25,134 bases of DNA from Bacillota bacterium (GCA_023388195.1 JAEWGR010000029.1:1-25134); one strand, 5' to 3'. Counted from the stretch's first letter, positions 1-7,267 are shown. Numbers and translations: made by a program. Notes: a model not told the origin generated them from the sequence alone.

Positions 1-2
1 CC

Positions 3-281
3 GGCGCGACAGGTCCTACCGGTCCTTCTGGTGCTACTGGTGCAACCGGTGCAACCGGAATTACTGGAGCTACTGGAGCCACCGGTGCTGCCGGTGATAT
101 TGGAGCCACCGGCGCGACAGGTCCTACCGGTCCTTCTGGTGCTACTGGTGCAACCGGTGCAACCGGAATTACTGGAGCTACTGGAGCCACTGGTGCTGCC
201 GGTGATATTGGAGCCACCGGCGCGACAGGTCCTACCGGTCCTTCTGGTGCTACCGGTGATATTGGCGCAACCGGTGCCACC
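3..281 (+). repeat. 108-bp tandem repeats encoding Gly-X-Y triplets
   Basis: A 108-bp unit (36 codons, 12 Gly-X-Y triplets) begins at 3, 111 and 219, each time with ggcgcgacaggtcctaccgg. The first two copies differ at one visible position, a synonymous acc/act change near 90/198. The third matches for about 30 bases, then skips to the end of the unit (ggtgatattgg) and diverges. More copies probably lie to the left of the window. Confidence 0.9.
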
Positions 282-719
282 GGGGCTGCTGGTGGCATAC
301 TAAGCTTTGCAGACTTTTTTGCGTTGATGCCACCTGATAATGCAGCAACAGTCGCGCCCGGTACAGACGTAAGTTTTCCGCAAGATGGTCCTACTAGCGG
401 GGCTGTTATTGCCCGTACCGGTCCTAGCACATTTAACTTATCTGTAATTGGCACTTATCAAGTGTTATTTCAGGTGGGGGTTAGTGAAGCAGGGCAACTG
501 ATTTTAACTCTTAATGGCGCTGACCTAGCCTATACAGTAGTTGGGCGAGCAACAGGTACTTCTCAGATCGTAGGCCTCGCTCTTGTGACTACGACAGTCA
601 TTAATTCATTACTCACCGTACGAAATCCTGCTGGCAATTCAACAGCATTAACCATTACTCCTCTCGCTGGAGGAACAAGGCCTGTATCAGCGCATCTTGT
701 TATCATGCAAATTGCATAA
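3..719 (+). CDS. Collagen-like exosporium protein with BclA-type C-terminal domain (5' end missing)
   Basis: The reading frame is open from the left edge, so the start lies outside the window; 238 codons are visible. The first ~97 residues are uninterrupted Gly-X-Y triplets rich in GAT, GPT, GPS, GIT and GDI, a bacterial collagen-like region that should form a trimeric triple helix. The remaining ~140 residues, from GGILSFADFFALMPPDNAA onward, resemble the C1q/TNF-like jelly-roll domain at the C-terminus of Bacillus BclA proteins, with stretches such as IGTYQVLFQVGVSEAGQL and VRNPAGNSTALTITPLAGG. BclA-family proteins form the hair-like nap on the exosporium, so a spore-surface role is inferred. 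Coat genes about 2.3 kb downstream fit this, but they are not in the same transcription unit. Whether an N-terminal exosporium-targeting leader exists cannot be seen. The Gly-X-Y frame is the real one; another frame through the repeats is open only because the DNA is periodic. Confidence 0.9.
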   Translation, partial: GATGPTGPSGATGATGATGITGATGATGAAGDIGATGATGPTGPSGATGATGATGITGATGATGAAGDIGATGATGPTGPSGATGDIGATGATGAAGGILSFADFFALMPPDNAATVAPGTDVSFPQDGPTSGAVIARTGPSTFNLSVIGTYQVLFQVGVSEAGQLILTLNGADLAYTVVGRATGTSQIVGLALVTTTVINSLLTVRNPAGNSTALTITPLAGGTRPVSAHLVIMQIA

Positions 720-800
720 TATAATAATAGAGGAATATAGTGGCAATACTCTCTTACTTTTCGATTACTAATAATTAATTAATTGAAATATCCAAGACGC

Positions 801-831
801 AGGGCCGGTGTAAAACACAACCACCGGCCCT
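801..831. other. GC-rich hairpin downstream of the collagen-like gene
   Basis: The arms agggccggtg (801-810) and caccggccct (822-831) pair perfectly over 10 bp around an 11-base loop. No T-tract follows on either strand, so it is not a classical intrinsic terminator. It sits about 80 bases past the collagen-like stop codon and may protect the 3' end of that mRNA. Confidence 0.6.
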
Positions 832-900
832 TAGAAGACTCTCGGGGACGTTCCACCGATTCAGTCTTAACGCGCTACATTATAATTAAAAAATTCCTCA

Positions 901-956
901 AAAAACATAGAACCCCTGCCAATTTTCTGATAATTTGGCAGGAGTTCTATGTTTTT
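901..956. terminator. Strong bidirectional intrinsic terminator
   Basis: The 22-base arms at 901-922 and 935-956 pair with one mismatch around a 12-base loop. Each arm has an outer A5/T5 run, so a T-tract closes the stem on both strands. It is the best terminator candidate for the collagen-like gene and could also stop transcription arriving from the minus-strand phosphotransferase. The rest of the 720-1219 gap holds no convincing gene; from 957 to 1219 I see only AT-rich sequence and a weak 5-bp hairpin (ctgcg/cgcag, 1135-1148). Confidence 0.8.
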
Positions 957-1219
957 CGCCATTATTAATAATGGTACGGTTCACCTCAACTAATCTTAAA
1001 CGGTATGTTGTATAACCGCCCACTACTCATACTTATACACTAACCGCCTGCTTATTTCGATAAAAATAAAATTTCGTGTATCGTAGTTCATAACAAATTA
1101 GACTGCCTCTTATTGGTACCTTTTCCAAAACGGACTGCGATTCCGCAGGCTGATTTTTTTCGACTTTTTTAGTGATTATAGATTATATCTGATTTTAATT
1201 GATAATTATTGAGAATTGA

Positions 1220-2146
1220 TTATGAGTAAAAGAAATCTTTCCAATACCACGTAGGCATTGGATTTTGCATATTGTCAAACCAACCTAAAACGTCTTGCGT
1301 CTGCTTCATCATCGTGTCAATCTCGCTCTGCCCAAAGGGAATCGCCCAATAGATAGAGGACAACGTGTTACTGGCAATATAGAACGCCAGTAACTTAAAA
1401 AATTCCAATGGCGGTTCCCCGCCACCAAAGTAGCCACGCAGTTGCCCTGTAGCAAAATAGGGGCTGACGGTCGCGCTCCAGACGATACGATTGAACTCCT
1501 CCCACGGGTCGCCATAGTCGGGACGGTTCCAGTCGATAATAGAAATCATATCTTTGCCTGAAATAATCATATTACCAACGTGATAGTCACCGTGCTGATA
1601 ATATTGTGGTCTGTTTGCCAGCAGTCTGCGGTTTTGTTCCATATAAGCGATTATCTTCTCGTCGCCCTCGAACCGCAACCCGCATTCGTGGTATTTATGG
1701 ATTTTTATGCTTGTCTTGCGATTGAAGCGAGACTCCCAAGCCTCCTGCCTTTTCGGCGCGGGGACAGAGTGAATTTTCCGAAGGATCTCGCCCGACTTCA
1801 ACCCCAATACATATTGTTCAGACTCGGTCAGCATAGGTAATGTAGTTTCTGCATCTTCGCCTTCACACCAGGTTAGGAGCTGATAGGTTTTCTCGCCATA
1901 GTCGCAAACGCCAAAATCTACCGGTTGCGACATCGGAACTCCCAGAGCAGCGACCTTCTGCATCATCTCGTATTCAGCTTTCTTGCGGCCATACTCCGCA
2001 ATGTCGGCGACGCGGAGAAGAAGCCGCTGACCGTCAGCGGTTTCAATGTAAAACTTTTTGTCGCTCGACCAGCCCTTGTTTAGCAGCTTGATTTTGGTGA
2101 ATGTGGAGTAAGCGGGGATATCCGTTAAGTTGTAATGCTGCTCCAT
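1220..2146 (-). CDS. APH-fold phosphotransferase (aminoglycoside phosphotransferase family)
   Basis: The protein is 308 residues from the ATG at 2146. It has the APH/choline-kinase catalytic loop HGDYHVGN (residues 185-192, catalytic Asp187) and the metal-binding IIDW...YGDP segment (203-214). A nucleotide-binding N-lobe precedes them, with RLLLRVAD near 41-48. This ATG is chosen because GGAGG stands 11 bases before it; a TTG at 2185 in the same frame has a poorer context. The family moves the ATP gamma-phosphate onto aminoglycosides, homoserine, choline, sugars or other small hydroxylated molecules. The substrate cannot be read from the sequence, so resistance should not be assumed. It lies 104 bases downstream of the SdpI-like gene on the same strand, and the two probably share a promoter. 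Confidence 0.85.
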   Translation of the reverse strand: MEQHYNLTDIPAYSTFTKIKLLNKGWSSDKKFYIETADGQRLLLRVADIAEYGRKKAEYEMMQKVAALGVPMSQPVDFGVCDYGEKTYQLLTWCEGEDAETTLPMLTESEQYVLGLKSGEILRKIHSVPAPKRQEAWESRFNRKTSIKIHKYHECGLRFEGDEKIIAYMEQNRRLLANRPQYYQHGDYHVGNMIISGKDMISIIDWNRPDYGDPWEEFNRIVWSATVSPYFATGQLRGYFGGGEPPLEFFKLLAFYIASNTLSSIYWAIPFGQSEIDTMMKQTQDVLGWFDNMQNPMPTWYWKDFFYS

Positions 2147-2250
2147 GGCGTTGTATTCCTCCGCTCCTTTGAGGGGGCACGCCAACTCCGGCGCCTCCCC
2201 TCTCTTTGCTAGCTCTCTTTTCTATCGCCAGTGTTTGCAAACATAAGTCA

Positions 2251-2568
2251 TTAAAATCTTTTAGATAACTGATACTCTATATAACACAGACTTAATCCTA
2301 AACCTAAAACAATAATTATTAAATTGAATATAAGCTGTAGGTCTGTTGATTTATCTAGGTTTGTCCAGCCAATCAGCAAATAGATAATCCCATTAAGCAC
2401 AAATAGTTTTCCCGAGGTTTTATTTGCATACAGCCAGGCTTCTTTGCTGGCCATAGATCGCTTGGTTCTATAACCGACAAATCTATTAATTTCAATTTCG
2501 ATAAAAGAAAAGACTAAACCTAAAAATAAAACAGTAACGCCTATACTAAATAAAGCATAAGATGGCAT
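2251..2568 (-). CDS. SdpI-like small integral membrane protein
   Basis: The protein has 105 residues with three predicted membrane segments (about 3-24, 54-71 and 77-98). Between the first two is the motif RFVGYRTKRSMASKEAWLYA, the hallmark of the SdpI C-terminal domain (GYRT.RS...E.W..AN). In Bacillus subtilis, SdpI gives immunity to the SdpC toxin and signals to the repressor SdpR; many short family members have no known partner. No toxin gene is visible nearby. GGGAGG lies 8 bases before the ATG. A promoter is visible upstream, and the APH-fold gene follows on the same strand. The family call is fairly firm; an immunity role is only a possibility. Confidence 0.75.
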   Translation of the reverse strand: MPSYALFSIGVTVLFLGLVFSFIEIEINRFVGYRTKRSMASKEAWLYANKTSGKLFVLNGIIYLLIGWTNLDKSTDLQLIFNLIIIVLGLGLSLCYIEYQLSKRF

Positions 2569-2639
2569 TTGCTAACCCTCCCTAAAAAGTACGGCAGTAG
2601 GAATTTTAAATTATGGCTATAGCATCCATTTTGCCTGTT

Positions 2640-2668
2640 ATTATAACGCAAAAATAGATAATGGTAAA
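2640..2668 (-). promoter_or_regulatory. Sigma-A-like promoter for the SdpI-like/APH unit
   Basis: Reading the minus strand, TTTACC (2668-2663) is followed after 17 bases by TATAAT (2645-2640). The -10 is a perfect consensus and the -35 matches 4 of 6. The start codon is about 70 bases downstream. Confidence 0.5.
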
Positions 2669-2742
2669 TACTTCTATAGCAACTCGCCTTTCCCGCTGAC
2701 GCCTCCCTCTCGACCTGCCATATTTGCTATATTGCGGTTTGG

Positions 2743-2778
2743 TTGCGATCAAATCGCAAGGTAAGGTAAAAATTTACC
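2743..2778. other. Two small inverted repeats upstream of the coat gene promoter
   Basis: ttgcgat/atcgcaa (2743-2759) has a 3-base loop, and ggtaaa/tttacc (2765-2778) a 2-base centre. They lie 20-55 bases upstream of a -35 element and could be regulator binding sites. The rest of the 2569-2859 gap holds only the two promoters described here. Confidence 0.3.
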
Positions 2779-2798
2779 AGGTCAAATTTAATCTGAAC

Positions 2799-2826
2799 TT
2801 GTATAAGTGAGTACGGTAAATATAAT
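2799..2826 (+). promoter_or_regulatory. Promoter for the small-ORF/coat gene cluster
   Basis: TTGTAT (2799-2804) and TATAAT (2821-2826) are separated by 16 bases, a good match to a vegetative-type promoter. A sporulation sigma factor might be expected for coat genes, but I do not see a clear one. Confidence 0.45.
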
Positions 2827-2877
2827 ACTAAACCTGTCACGGCTTACAATATAGTAATTATGGTGGTGTTATTGGCT

Positions 2878-3060
2878 ATGAAAGTAATTAATCTGTTTCC
2901 CAAAGAAAAAGCTGGAAAGAATAAAACAGAAAAAGAGAATATAGAAAATTTCAATTACGAAATTTCAACAGATCTTTCATCTTCTGGCGGTACGAATAAA
3001 AAACAAAATTCTTTAAAAACTAAATACGATATCCATGAGGATATGATTTTTCCTAGTTAA
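2878..3060 (+). CDS. Small unknown protein upstream of coat genes
   Basis: I do not recognise this protein. From the ATG at 2878 it has 60 residues: it begins MKVINLFPKEKAGKN, is strongly charged and lysine-rich, then serine/glycine-rich (SSSGG), and ends YDIHEDMIFPS. It has no membrane segment, cysteine or known motif. An ATG at 2860 in the same frame is also possible but lacks a ribosome binding site; before 2878 there is only a weak ggtggt. The ORF is real enough to list because it sits between a good promoter and the ribosome binding site of the coat-type gene, ending about 13 bases before that site, so it would be cotranscribed. A role in the spore is a guess from position. Confidence 0.45.
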   Translation: MKVINLFPKEKAGKNKTEKENIENFNYEISTDLSSSGGTNKKQNSLKTKYDIHEDMIFPS

Positions 3061-3086
3061 TTATACATATTACGGAGGTGGCAGAA

Positions 3087-3326
3087 TTGGCTTACTATGG
3101 CAGCAATTACTCGCAGAAAATTACCGGGAAAGAAAAAGGCTACTTAGCAGAGGCCTTGGAAATGGAAAATCTGGCCTTGACCAAGTATAGTTTGTATGCG
3201 GACTATTGCCAGGATCCCGAGCTTAAAAACCTGCTATTTGACATGTCCCAGAATAAACGCCGTCATGCTGACCGGTTAAAGCAGCTAACCGGTAATTCCG
3301 GTTCCGCTTATCAGCAATATCAATAA
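3087..3326 (+). CDS. Small ferritin-like/CotF-type spore coat protein
   Basis: The protein has 79 residues from a TTG start at 3087. That start is chosen because a strong ribosome binding site, ggaggtg (3074-3080), lies 6 bases before it; a GTG at 3078 falls inside the site itself. The sequence is mostly two amphipathic helices: YLAEALEMENLALTKYSLYA, then a short turn and ELKNLLFDMSQNKRRHADRL. The E..N/ALTKY and H..R pattern is that of the ferritin-like half-bundle in CotF and related coat proteins, and the protein ends in a Q/Y-rich tail (SAYQQYQ). It lies 24 bases upstream of a second CotF-like gene. A structural coat role is inferred from the family and the pairing. A metal site is not evident in so short a bundle. 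Confidence 0.7.
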   Translation: MAYYGSNYSQKITGKEKGYLAEALEMENLALTKYSLYADYCQDPELKNLLFDMSQNKRRHADRLKQLTGNSGSAYQQYQ

Positions 3327-3350
3327 TAATACTTATATAGAGGTGATCCT

Positions 3351-3710
3351 ATGAGTCATAACAGACGTTATAGCAATAACACACAGTCTAACCGTAACCG
3401 GCTTTCAGACCGGGACATGCTGATTGATTTATTAAATACAGAAAAGCATCTCTCCCATCTTTATGAGCATGCAATTATGGAGTCTTCCAATATTACGGTC
3501 CGCAATGCGGTGGAAGAATTCCAGCACGATGAACATGAAAACGCATATACTTTATTTCAGGTGATGCAAGACCGTGGCTGGTATGATGTGCCTGAACAGC
3601 AACAACAAAATTCAGGCAAAAAGAAAGCTTATCATATGAAGAATGGCAAAAGGTATCAACAGAATTTTAGTAATGGCAGAATGTATAATGGCCAATATAT
3701 AAACAATTGA
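3351..3710 (+). CDS. CotF-family spore coat protein
   Basis: The protein has 119 residues. The N-terminus is N/R-rich (SHNRRYSNNTQSNRNR). A ferritin-like helical pair follows: LSDRDMLIDLLNTEKHLSHL, then a helix with FQHDEHENAYTLFQVMQDRG and WYDV. DRDML.D.L..EK and the final MQ.RGWY are typical of the CotF coat family. The C-terminus is Q/K/Y/N-rich, common in cross-linked coat proteins. agaggtgat precedes the ATG at good spacing. It is the last gene of the small plus-strand cluster and is followed at once by a terminator. Expression late in sporulation is expected for the family, but no sporulation promoter was identified. Confidence 0.8.
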   Translation: MSHNRRYSNNTQSNRNRLSDRDMLIDLLNTEKHLSHLYEHAIMESSNITVRNAVEEFQHDEHENAYTLFQVMQDRGWYDVPEQQQQNSGKKKAYHMKNGKRYQQNFSNGRMYNGQYINN

Positions 3711-3729
3711 TGCTATTTCTATAAAGGTT

Positions 3730-3763
3730 AAAGGAACCCGATACCAGGGTTCCTTTAGTTTTT
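3730..3763 (+). terminator. Intrinsic terminator after the CotF-like gene
   Basis: aaaggaaccc (3730-3739) pairs perfectly with gggttccttt (3747-3756) around a 7-base loop, followed by agttttt. It lies between convergent genes and ends the plus-strand coat cluster. Confidence 0.85.
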
Positions 3764-3772
3764 CCATCTATT

Positions 3773-4786
3773 CTATAAGGTAACATTAAGCTGATTGAGT
3801 ACATTGGTAATCTTGTTGAACATGGTGGCTTGTTCGGAACCGGCAAACAACAAGCCTATGGCATAGTTATCTTCAGTCAGGACTAAAGAGCCGCTGTCGC
3901 CAGGCATACTCATCGGACCGGCGAGAATTTGATCGGTAAATATCCCGTACTCCTGCTCGGTCATGCCAATTTTAAAGGTTACATTGGTGGCCAGTACCTG
4001 ACTAAAAGTGACACCGGTAGTCCGGCCGCTTTTTTTTACAAATAATCCGGGTGTAGCCTCTTTGATGCCGGCCACAGAGCCAAATTCTAAAATTTCCGGG
4101 TTGATTGCTGCCGGTTCAAGCGGAGTCGCTACGGCGCAATCCACTATATTTAGTTTTTCATTTTCCTTCACTACCTGGACCCGATAGTGGGGCCGCAGCA
4201 CATGAATGCAGTTATTCAGCAGCTTTTCAAACACTTTGGCTATTCTGCATTGGGGCGACACTGTTTCCCGGTGCAGCGGGACAAACCTGCATAAATGAGC
4301 GATGGTGCATTCTTCCGGTTTGCCACCATCATGAATGCCTGGCTGGATGATGGCATCGCCGACCGCGGCGCGGCCGTCAATACCGTCAGTAATATTAGCT
4401 AAAACATGATTATTCGATAATATGAGCAACTCGCCGGTAGCCCTGTCTTTGACAACCGCACCAAATGTTCCGGCCGAAATTTTATAGTGCCCAAGGCTCA
4501 TGCCTGGCTGAGCCGGGCGGTGATACTCCATTCGCTCTCCCAGCAGGCGTATGTCGCCAACCTCTATTATATCGGTTGGCACATCGGCCATTCTTTCTGG
4601 CAACAGTGAACCTTTACGCAACTCGGAGTTTGGGTACTTCTTTTTTACTAATATGATTAATGCTTCCTGGCCTGTGTTGTTACCACGGATATGTTTCTGG
4701 CCGTAGCCAACGCCAACGACATTATTAGTTTGCGTGTCCAGTTTCAGGAGCTGACGAAATATTGCCGGTATCTCTTTTTTATTCAT
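3773..4786 (-). CDS. Chymotrypsin-fold serine protease without a signal peptide
   Basis: The protein has 337 residues. The catalytic triad of the trypsin/chymotrypsin fold can be picked out: His127 in ILSNNHVLA, Asp216 in NIVDCAVATP, and Ser298 in MPGDSGSLVL. The first ~100 residues form a separate region containing VVGVGYGQKHIRGNN and LIILVKKKYP. No signal peptide or membrane segment is visible at MNKKEIPAIFRQLLKL, so the enzyme should be cytoplasmic or inside the spore, unusual for this fold. GGGAGG lies about 11 bases before the ATG. It is flanked by a terminator on the left and a 255-base gap on the right, so it is probably monocistronic. The GDSGS serine-protease reading is firm; substrate and role are unknown. 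Confidence 0.85.
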   Translation of the reverse strand: MNKKEIPAIFRQLLKLDTQTNNVVGVGYGQKHIRGNNTGQEALIILVKKKYPNSELRKGSLLPERMADVPTDIIEVGDIRLLGERMEYHRPAQPGMSLGHYKISAGTFGAVVKDRATGELLILSNNHVLANITDGIDGRAAVGDAIIQPGIHDGGKPEECTIAHLCRFVPLHRETVSPQCRIAKVFEKLLNNCIHVLRPHYRVQVVKENEKLNIVDCAVATPLEPAAINPEILEFGSVAGIKEATPGLFVKKSGRTTGVTFSQVLATNVTFKIGMTEQEYGIFTDQILAGPMSMPGDSGSLVLTEDNYAIGLLFAGSEQATMFNKITNVLNQLNVTL

Positions 4787-4806
4787 GGTGTGCCCTGCCT
4801 CCCCTG

Positions 4807-4842
4807 CGCATCATACATCAGAGTAATAGATAATGTATGATA
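4807..4842. promoter_or_regulatory. Inverted repeat upstream of the protease gene
   Basis: catacat (near 4811-4817) and atgtatg (4832-4838) face each other about 14 bases apart, extended by gcat/atgc flanks. It lies 20-55 bases before the protease start and is a candidate operator. The rest of the 4787-5041 gap holds no gene I can support. Confidence 0.35.
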
Positions 4843-5041
4843 TGCAGGGAAAAATGAGCAGGCGACTAGTGTCTTGGCCATGTTATATTTTAGTTTTAGG
4901 GCGAGACAAAATGGCAAAGGGCAAGGAAGCACCGACGACGCATACTGGAAGGGGTCTGCTAGGAGGGGTTGACGCCGCCATTTGTCATTTTGGCCGTCAT
5001 CAAACTAAAAAGATAATGTGGTCAAGACACTAATAACTCGC

Positions 5042-5962
5042 TTATAAGAGTAAATCCCGGATTTCATTCATTTTGTTCATCGTGGCATGATAGCCGCGTC
5101 TGATAAACTCATTGGCTTGGCTTAGATTCTTTTGATTCAGGTCATATGCCTGGGGCCTGATAATTATATCTGCATACTGCTCTGATTTGATCAAGGTAAC
5201 TTCCCTGCCCATAATTTCAATGCAGTGCATGAGGATTTCACCTACTGAGTTAGTCTCATAATTAGGCTGGCCGGAATAACCTAAATCGATGGCAATAATC
5301 TTATCAGCACCCATATGATTTAAAATATCGGTAGGCAGATTATTTTTTACAGCCCCGTCAACCAACGTCATACCACGGTATTTCTTCGGGAAGAACACGC
5401 CAGGTATCGAAATGCTGGCCCGTACGGCTTCGTATAATAAAGCATTATGATAATACCGGGCATTGGGAATGGCCCGGTTTGGTGGCAATGGTGATGTAAA
5501 AAAAACGGTATCTGCCGATATTATGTCGACTGCTGTAATAGCCAACGGAATCTTGGTTTCTCGAATTGTCCGTTGCTGCCATAATTTTGCCAATAAGTTT
5601 TCAATCTTCTCCCCTTTTATCAGACCGGTGGGTAATACTGACCAAAAGCGGAATTTCCCACTCATAAGCCATTTAAAGCCATGTTTGAATAGATCGGCTG
5701 ATGTTACTTTTAAGTCAATTAGATCAGGAATATTAATTTCCTGGATAATTGCTTGCATTTGTTGCGGCGAGTACCCGCAAGCGTACATGGTAGCCACTAT
5801 TGCACCGGCACTGGTGCCTGCTATATAGTCGATCGGTATGTTATGGTCATTCAAGGCTTTAAGAACGCCGATATGAGAGATGCCTCTTAAACCGCCGCCG
5901 CTTAACGCTAAACCGATTTTTGGCCGCAGGCCGCGCTGGATATTATTGATGGTGACAATCAT
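5042..5962 (-). CDS. Patatin-like phospholipase (RssA/YlbK type)
   Basis: The protein has 306 residues. It shows the complete patatin catalytic set: oxyanion-hole loop SGGGLRG (21-27), nucleophile elbow GTSAG with Ser51, and DGA with Asp202 (TLVDGAVKNNLP). Patatins use a Ser-Asp dyad to hydrolyse acyl esters of phospholipids; bacterial RssA/YlbK-type members are usually cytoplasmic and of unknown substrate. The ATG at 5962 is chosen because gaggtg lies 8 bases before it; a GTG at 5980 overlaps that site. There is no signal peptide. It appears to form its own unit, downstream of the methyltransferase and separated from it by a terminator. Confidence 0.9.
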   Translation of the reverse strand: MIVTINNIQRGLRPKIGLALSGGGLRGISHIGVLKALNDHNIPIDYIAGTSAGAIVATMYACGYSPQQMQAIIQEINIPDLIDLKVTSADLFKHGFKWLMSGKFRFWSVLPTGLIKGEKIENLLAKLWQQRTIRETKIPLAITAVDIISADTVFFTSPLPPNRAIPNARYYHNALLYEAVRASISIPGVFFPKKYRGMTLVDGAVKNNLPTDILNHMGADKIIAIDLGYSGQPNYETNSVGEILMHCIEIMGREVTLIKSEQYADIIIRPQAYDLNQKNLSQANEFIRRGYHATMNKMNEIRDLLL

Positions 5963-6032
5963 TGCTATTTCACCTCGCACATTCCATCCTCTATTATGTT
6001 ATGAAAGAGCAGCAGCAGGTGATAATTAAAGC

Positions 6033-6057
6033 AAAAAAAAAGAGACTGCCGTCTCTT
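6033..6057 (-). terminator. Intrinsic terminator of the methyltransferase gene
   Basis: On the minus strand AAGAGAC, a 4-base loop and GTCTCTT form a 7-bp stem (6040-6057), followed by about nine T residues. It lies 14 bases past the methyltransferase stop codon. Confidence 0.85.
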
Positions 6058-6070
6058 CTTTAGGCTTTTC

Positions 6071-6796
6071 TTAGGTTTTTTTGGCGAGGATGATCATACG
6101 CGGGGTTTCCGAGCTATAGGGGCGCCCATCAAAGCCGCCGTAGGTTTCAAGGATAGATAACCCGCTATGGCTAAAGATATTGGCCATTTCAGGCAGCGAA
6201 TAGGCCCGCAGGATGAAATCATATTGAATCTTCGTGCCGGTAATTTGGTTAATAAGCTGCCTCTTCATGGTGGCTATTCCATTTTCCAGCTGCACTTTAT
6301 AGGAAAGAACATACTCCCCGCTGGGATGACGCCAATAGCGGTTTAAGTTATTGCGTACCATCCAATCCCTGTTTAGTAAGTCAATAAGAAACAGGCCCTG
6401 TGGTTGTAAGGCGTTGGTAATGAGTTTAATAATATTAGCATTTTCATCATCTGTAAAATAACCAAAGGCGGCAAACATATTAATTACAGCCGCAAATTCC
6501 TGGTTATAATTAAGTTCACGCATGTCTTGCTGCTTGAAAGTAACATTTACCTGAGCTTCCTGGGCTTTCTGCACCGCAATATCCAGAAAATCCTGAGTAG
6601 CATCGATGCCGGTTACCTTAAACCCTTGTTTGGCCAGTTCGATTGCGTGGCGTCCGTACCCACAATATAAATCCAACACTGATGAATCATTTTTTAGGTT
6701 AAGAACACTGGTAATAAATTCTACTTCCTGGTCTGTGCCAGCCAAGGAGTATGATTTAATATCACCTGAATTATTATGAGTCACTTTTGACACCAC
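6071..6796 (-). CDS. Class I SAM-dependent methyltransferase
   Basis: The protein has 241 residues with a Rossmann-type methyltransferase core: motif I VLDLYCGYGRHAIELA (40-55), the acidic residue ending strand 2 in VTGID (Asp65), and FKQQDMREL near 86-94. The following LLNRDW and YRYW-like stretches and a beta-rich insert resemble small-molecule methyltransferases of the UbiE/Methyltransf_25 group. The substrate cannot be assigned. The start is uncertain: two GTG codons stand in tandem at 6796-6791 with no good ribosome binding site, while a third GTG at 6784 has ggtgg 8 bases upstream and may be the true start. The gene is monocistronic, with a terminator right after it. Its by-product SAH would feed the SAH-recycling operon at 12-17 kb, as for any methyltransferase. 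Confidence 0.8.
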   Translation of the reverse strand: MVSKVTHNNSGDIKSYSLAGTDQEVEFITSVLNLKNDSSVLDLYCGYGRHAIELAKQGFKVTGIDATQDFLDIAVQKAQEAQVNVTFKQQDMRELNYNQEFAAVINMFAAFGYFTDDENANIIKLITNALQPQGLFLIDLLNRDWMVRNNLNRYWRHPSGEYVLSYKVQLENGIATMKRQLINQITGTKIQYDFILRAYSLPEMANIFSHSGLSILETYGGFDGRPYSSETPRMIILAKKT

Positions 6797-6847
6797 CGTA
6801 TAACATTCTTTTGAGATATTCCCCTGACTGATTACGTTTTTTCACAT

Positions 6848-6878
6848 GATCATAAAATATATCGGTTTTGATCATAAA
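6848..6878. repeat. Direct repeat gatcataaa upstream of the methyltransferase gene
   Basis: gatcataaa occurs at 6848-6856 and 6870-6878, two helical turns apart. On the minus strand the same bases give TTATGA and TATGAT 17 bases apart, a weak promoter candidate about 55 bases before the methyltransferase start. Confidence 0.3.
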
Positions 6879-6879
6879 G

Positions 6880-6937
6880 TAAGAATGACTATGCCTAAAG
6901 GGCACTGGCGGCCTCTGCCGGCATCCTAAGGGTTCTT
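6880..6937. repeat. Degenerate copy of a dispersed palindromic repeat
   Basis: taagaatgacta (6880-6891) followed by ctctgccggcatcct (6915-6929) parallels taagaacgacta ... cttctgccgtcatcct at 21514-21544, with an insertion of about 15 bases between the two blocks. The rest of the 6797-7361 gap has a 12-bp tandem duplication (gttagtactgct, 6955-6966 and 6967-6978), a weak plus-strand hairpin with T-tract (7048-7068) and the terminators listed separately. I see no gene in it. Confidence 0.45.
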
Positions 6938-7238
6938 TATGCTGCTTATCTATAGTTAGTACTGCTGTTAGTACTGCTGCTTGGCAACTGAGGATTGCGT
7001 AATGAGCATTTATGCTAAAGGCGAAGCATTGGCGGCATCAATTACAACAGCGATGTCGCTGATTTTTCTAATCTAGACTCAGATATGTTTGTCAGCAATA
7101 GCCTTCCTTATTCATATGGCAAATATGTGTGTGGGGCAAATACAGTTTGTCAGTACTGCAATTTCGAATATTAGATAAAAGTTCGCTGTTCTGCCGGCAA
7201 ACTCCTGCCCCTGAATTTTGTAAAATATATATAGAATA

Positions 7239-7267
7239 AAAAACTGCCCATATTTCAGGCAGTTTTT
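7239..7267. terminator. Bidirectional intrinsic terminator
   Basis: aaaaactgcc (7239-7248) pairs perfectly with ggcagttttt (7258-7267) around a 9-base loop, with T-tracts on both strands. It is the second hairpin downstream of the 2-oxoacid oxidoreductase operon. Confidence 0.8.

Noticed and set aside
3..281. CRISPR-like or VNTR array
   Set aside because: The units are contiguous without spacers, and code in frame for Gly-X-Y triplets.
31..303. Leucine/proline-rich open frame through the repeats
   Set aside because: It is the +1 frame of the Gly-X-Y repeat. The 108-bp periodicity keeps it open; the collagen frame continues into a recognisable BclA-type domain.
783..968. Short ORF of 61 codons
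   Set aside because: It has a TTG start without ribosome binding site and runs through two hairpins, one a terminator.
1220..2146. Named aminoglycoside resistance gene such as aph(3')
   Set aside because: Only the general APH catalytic motifs are present; nothing points to a specific resistance subfamily.
4833..5033. 66-codon ORF on the plus strand
   Set aside because: No ribosome binding site, no recognisable motif, and its 5' end overlaps an inverted repeat upstream of a divergent gene. Probably chance.
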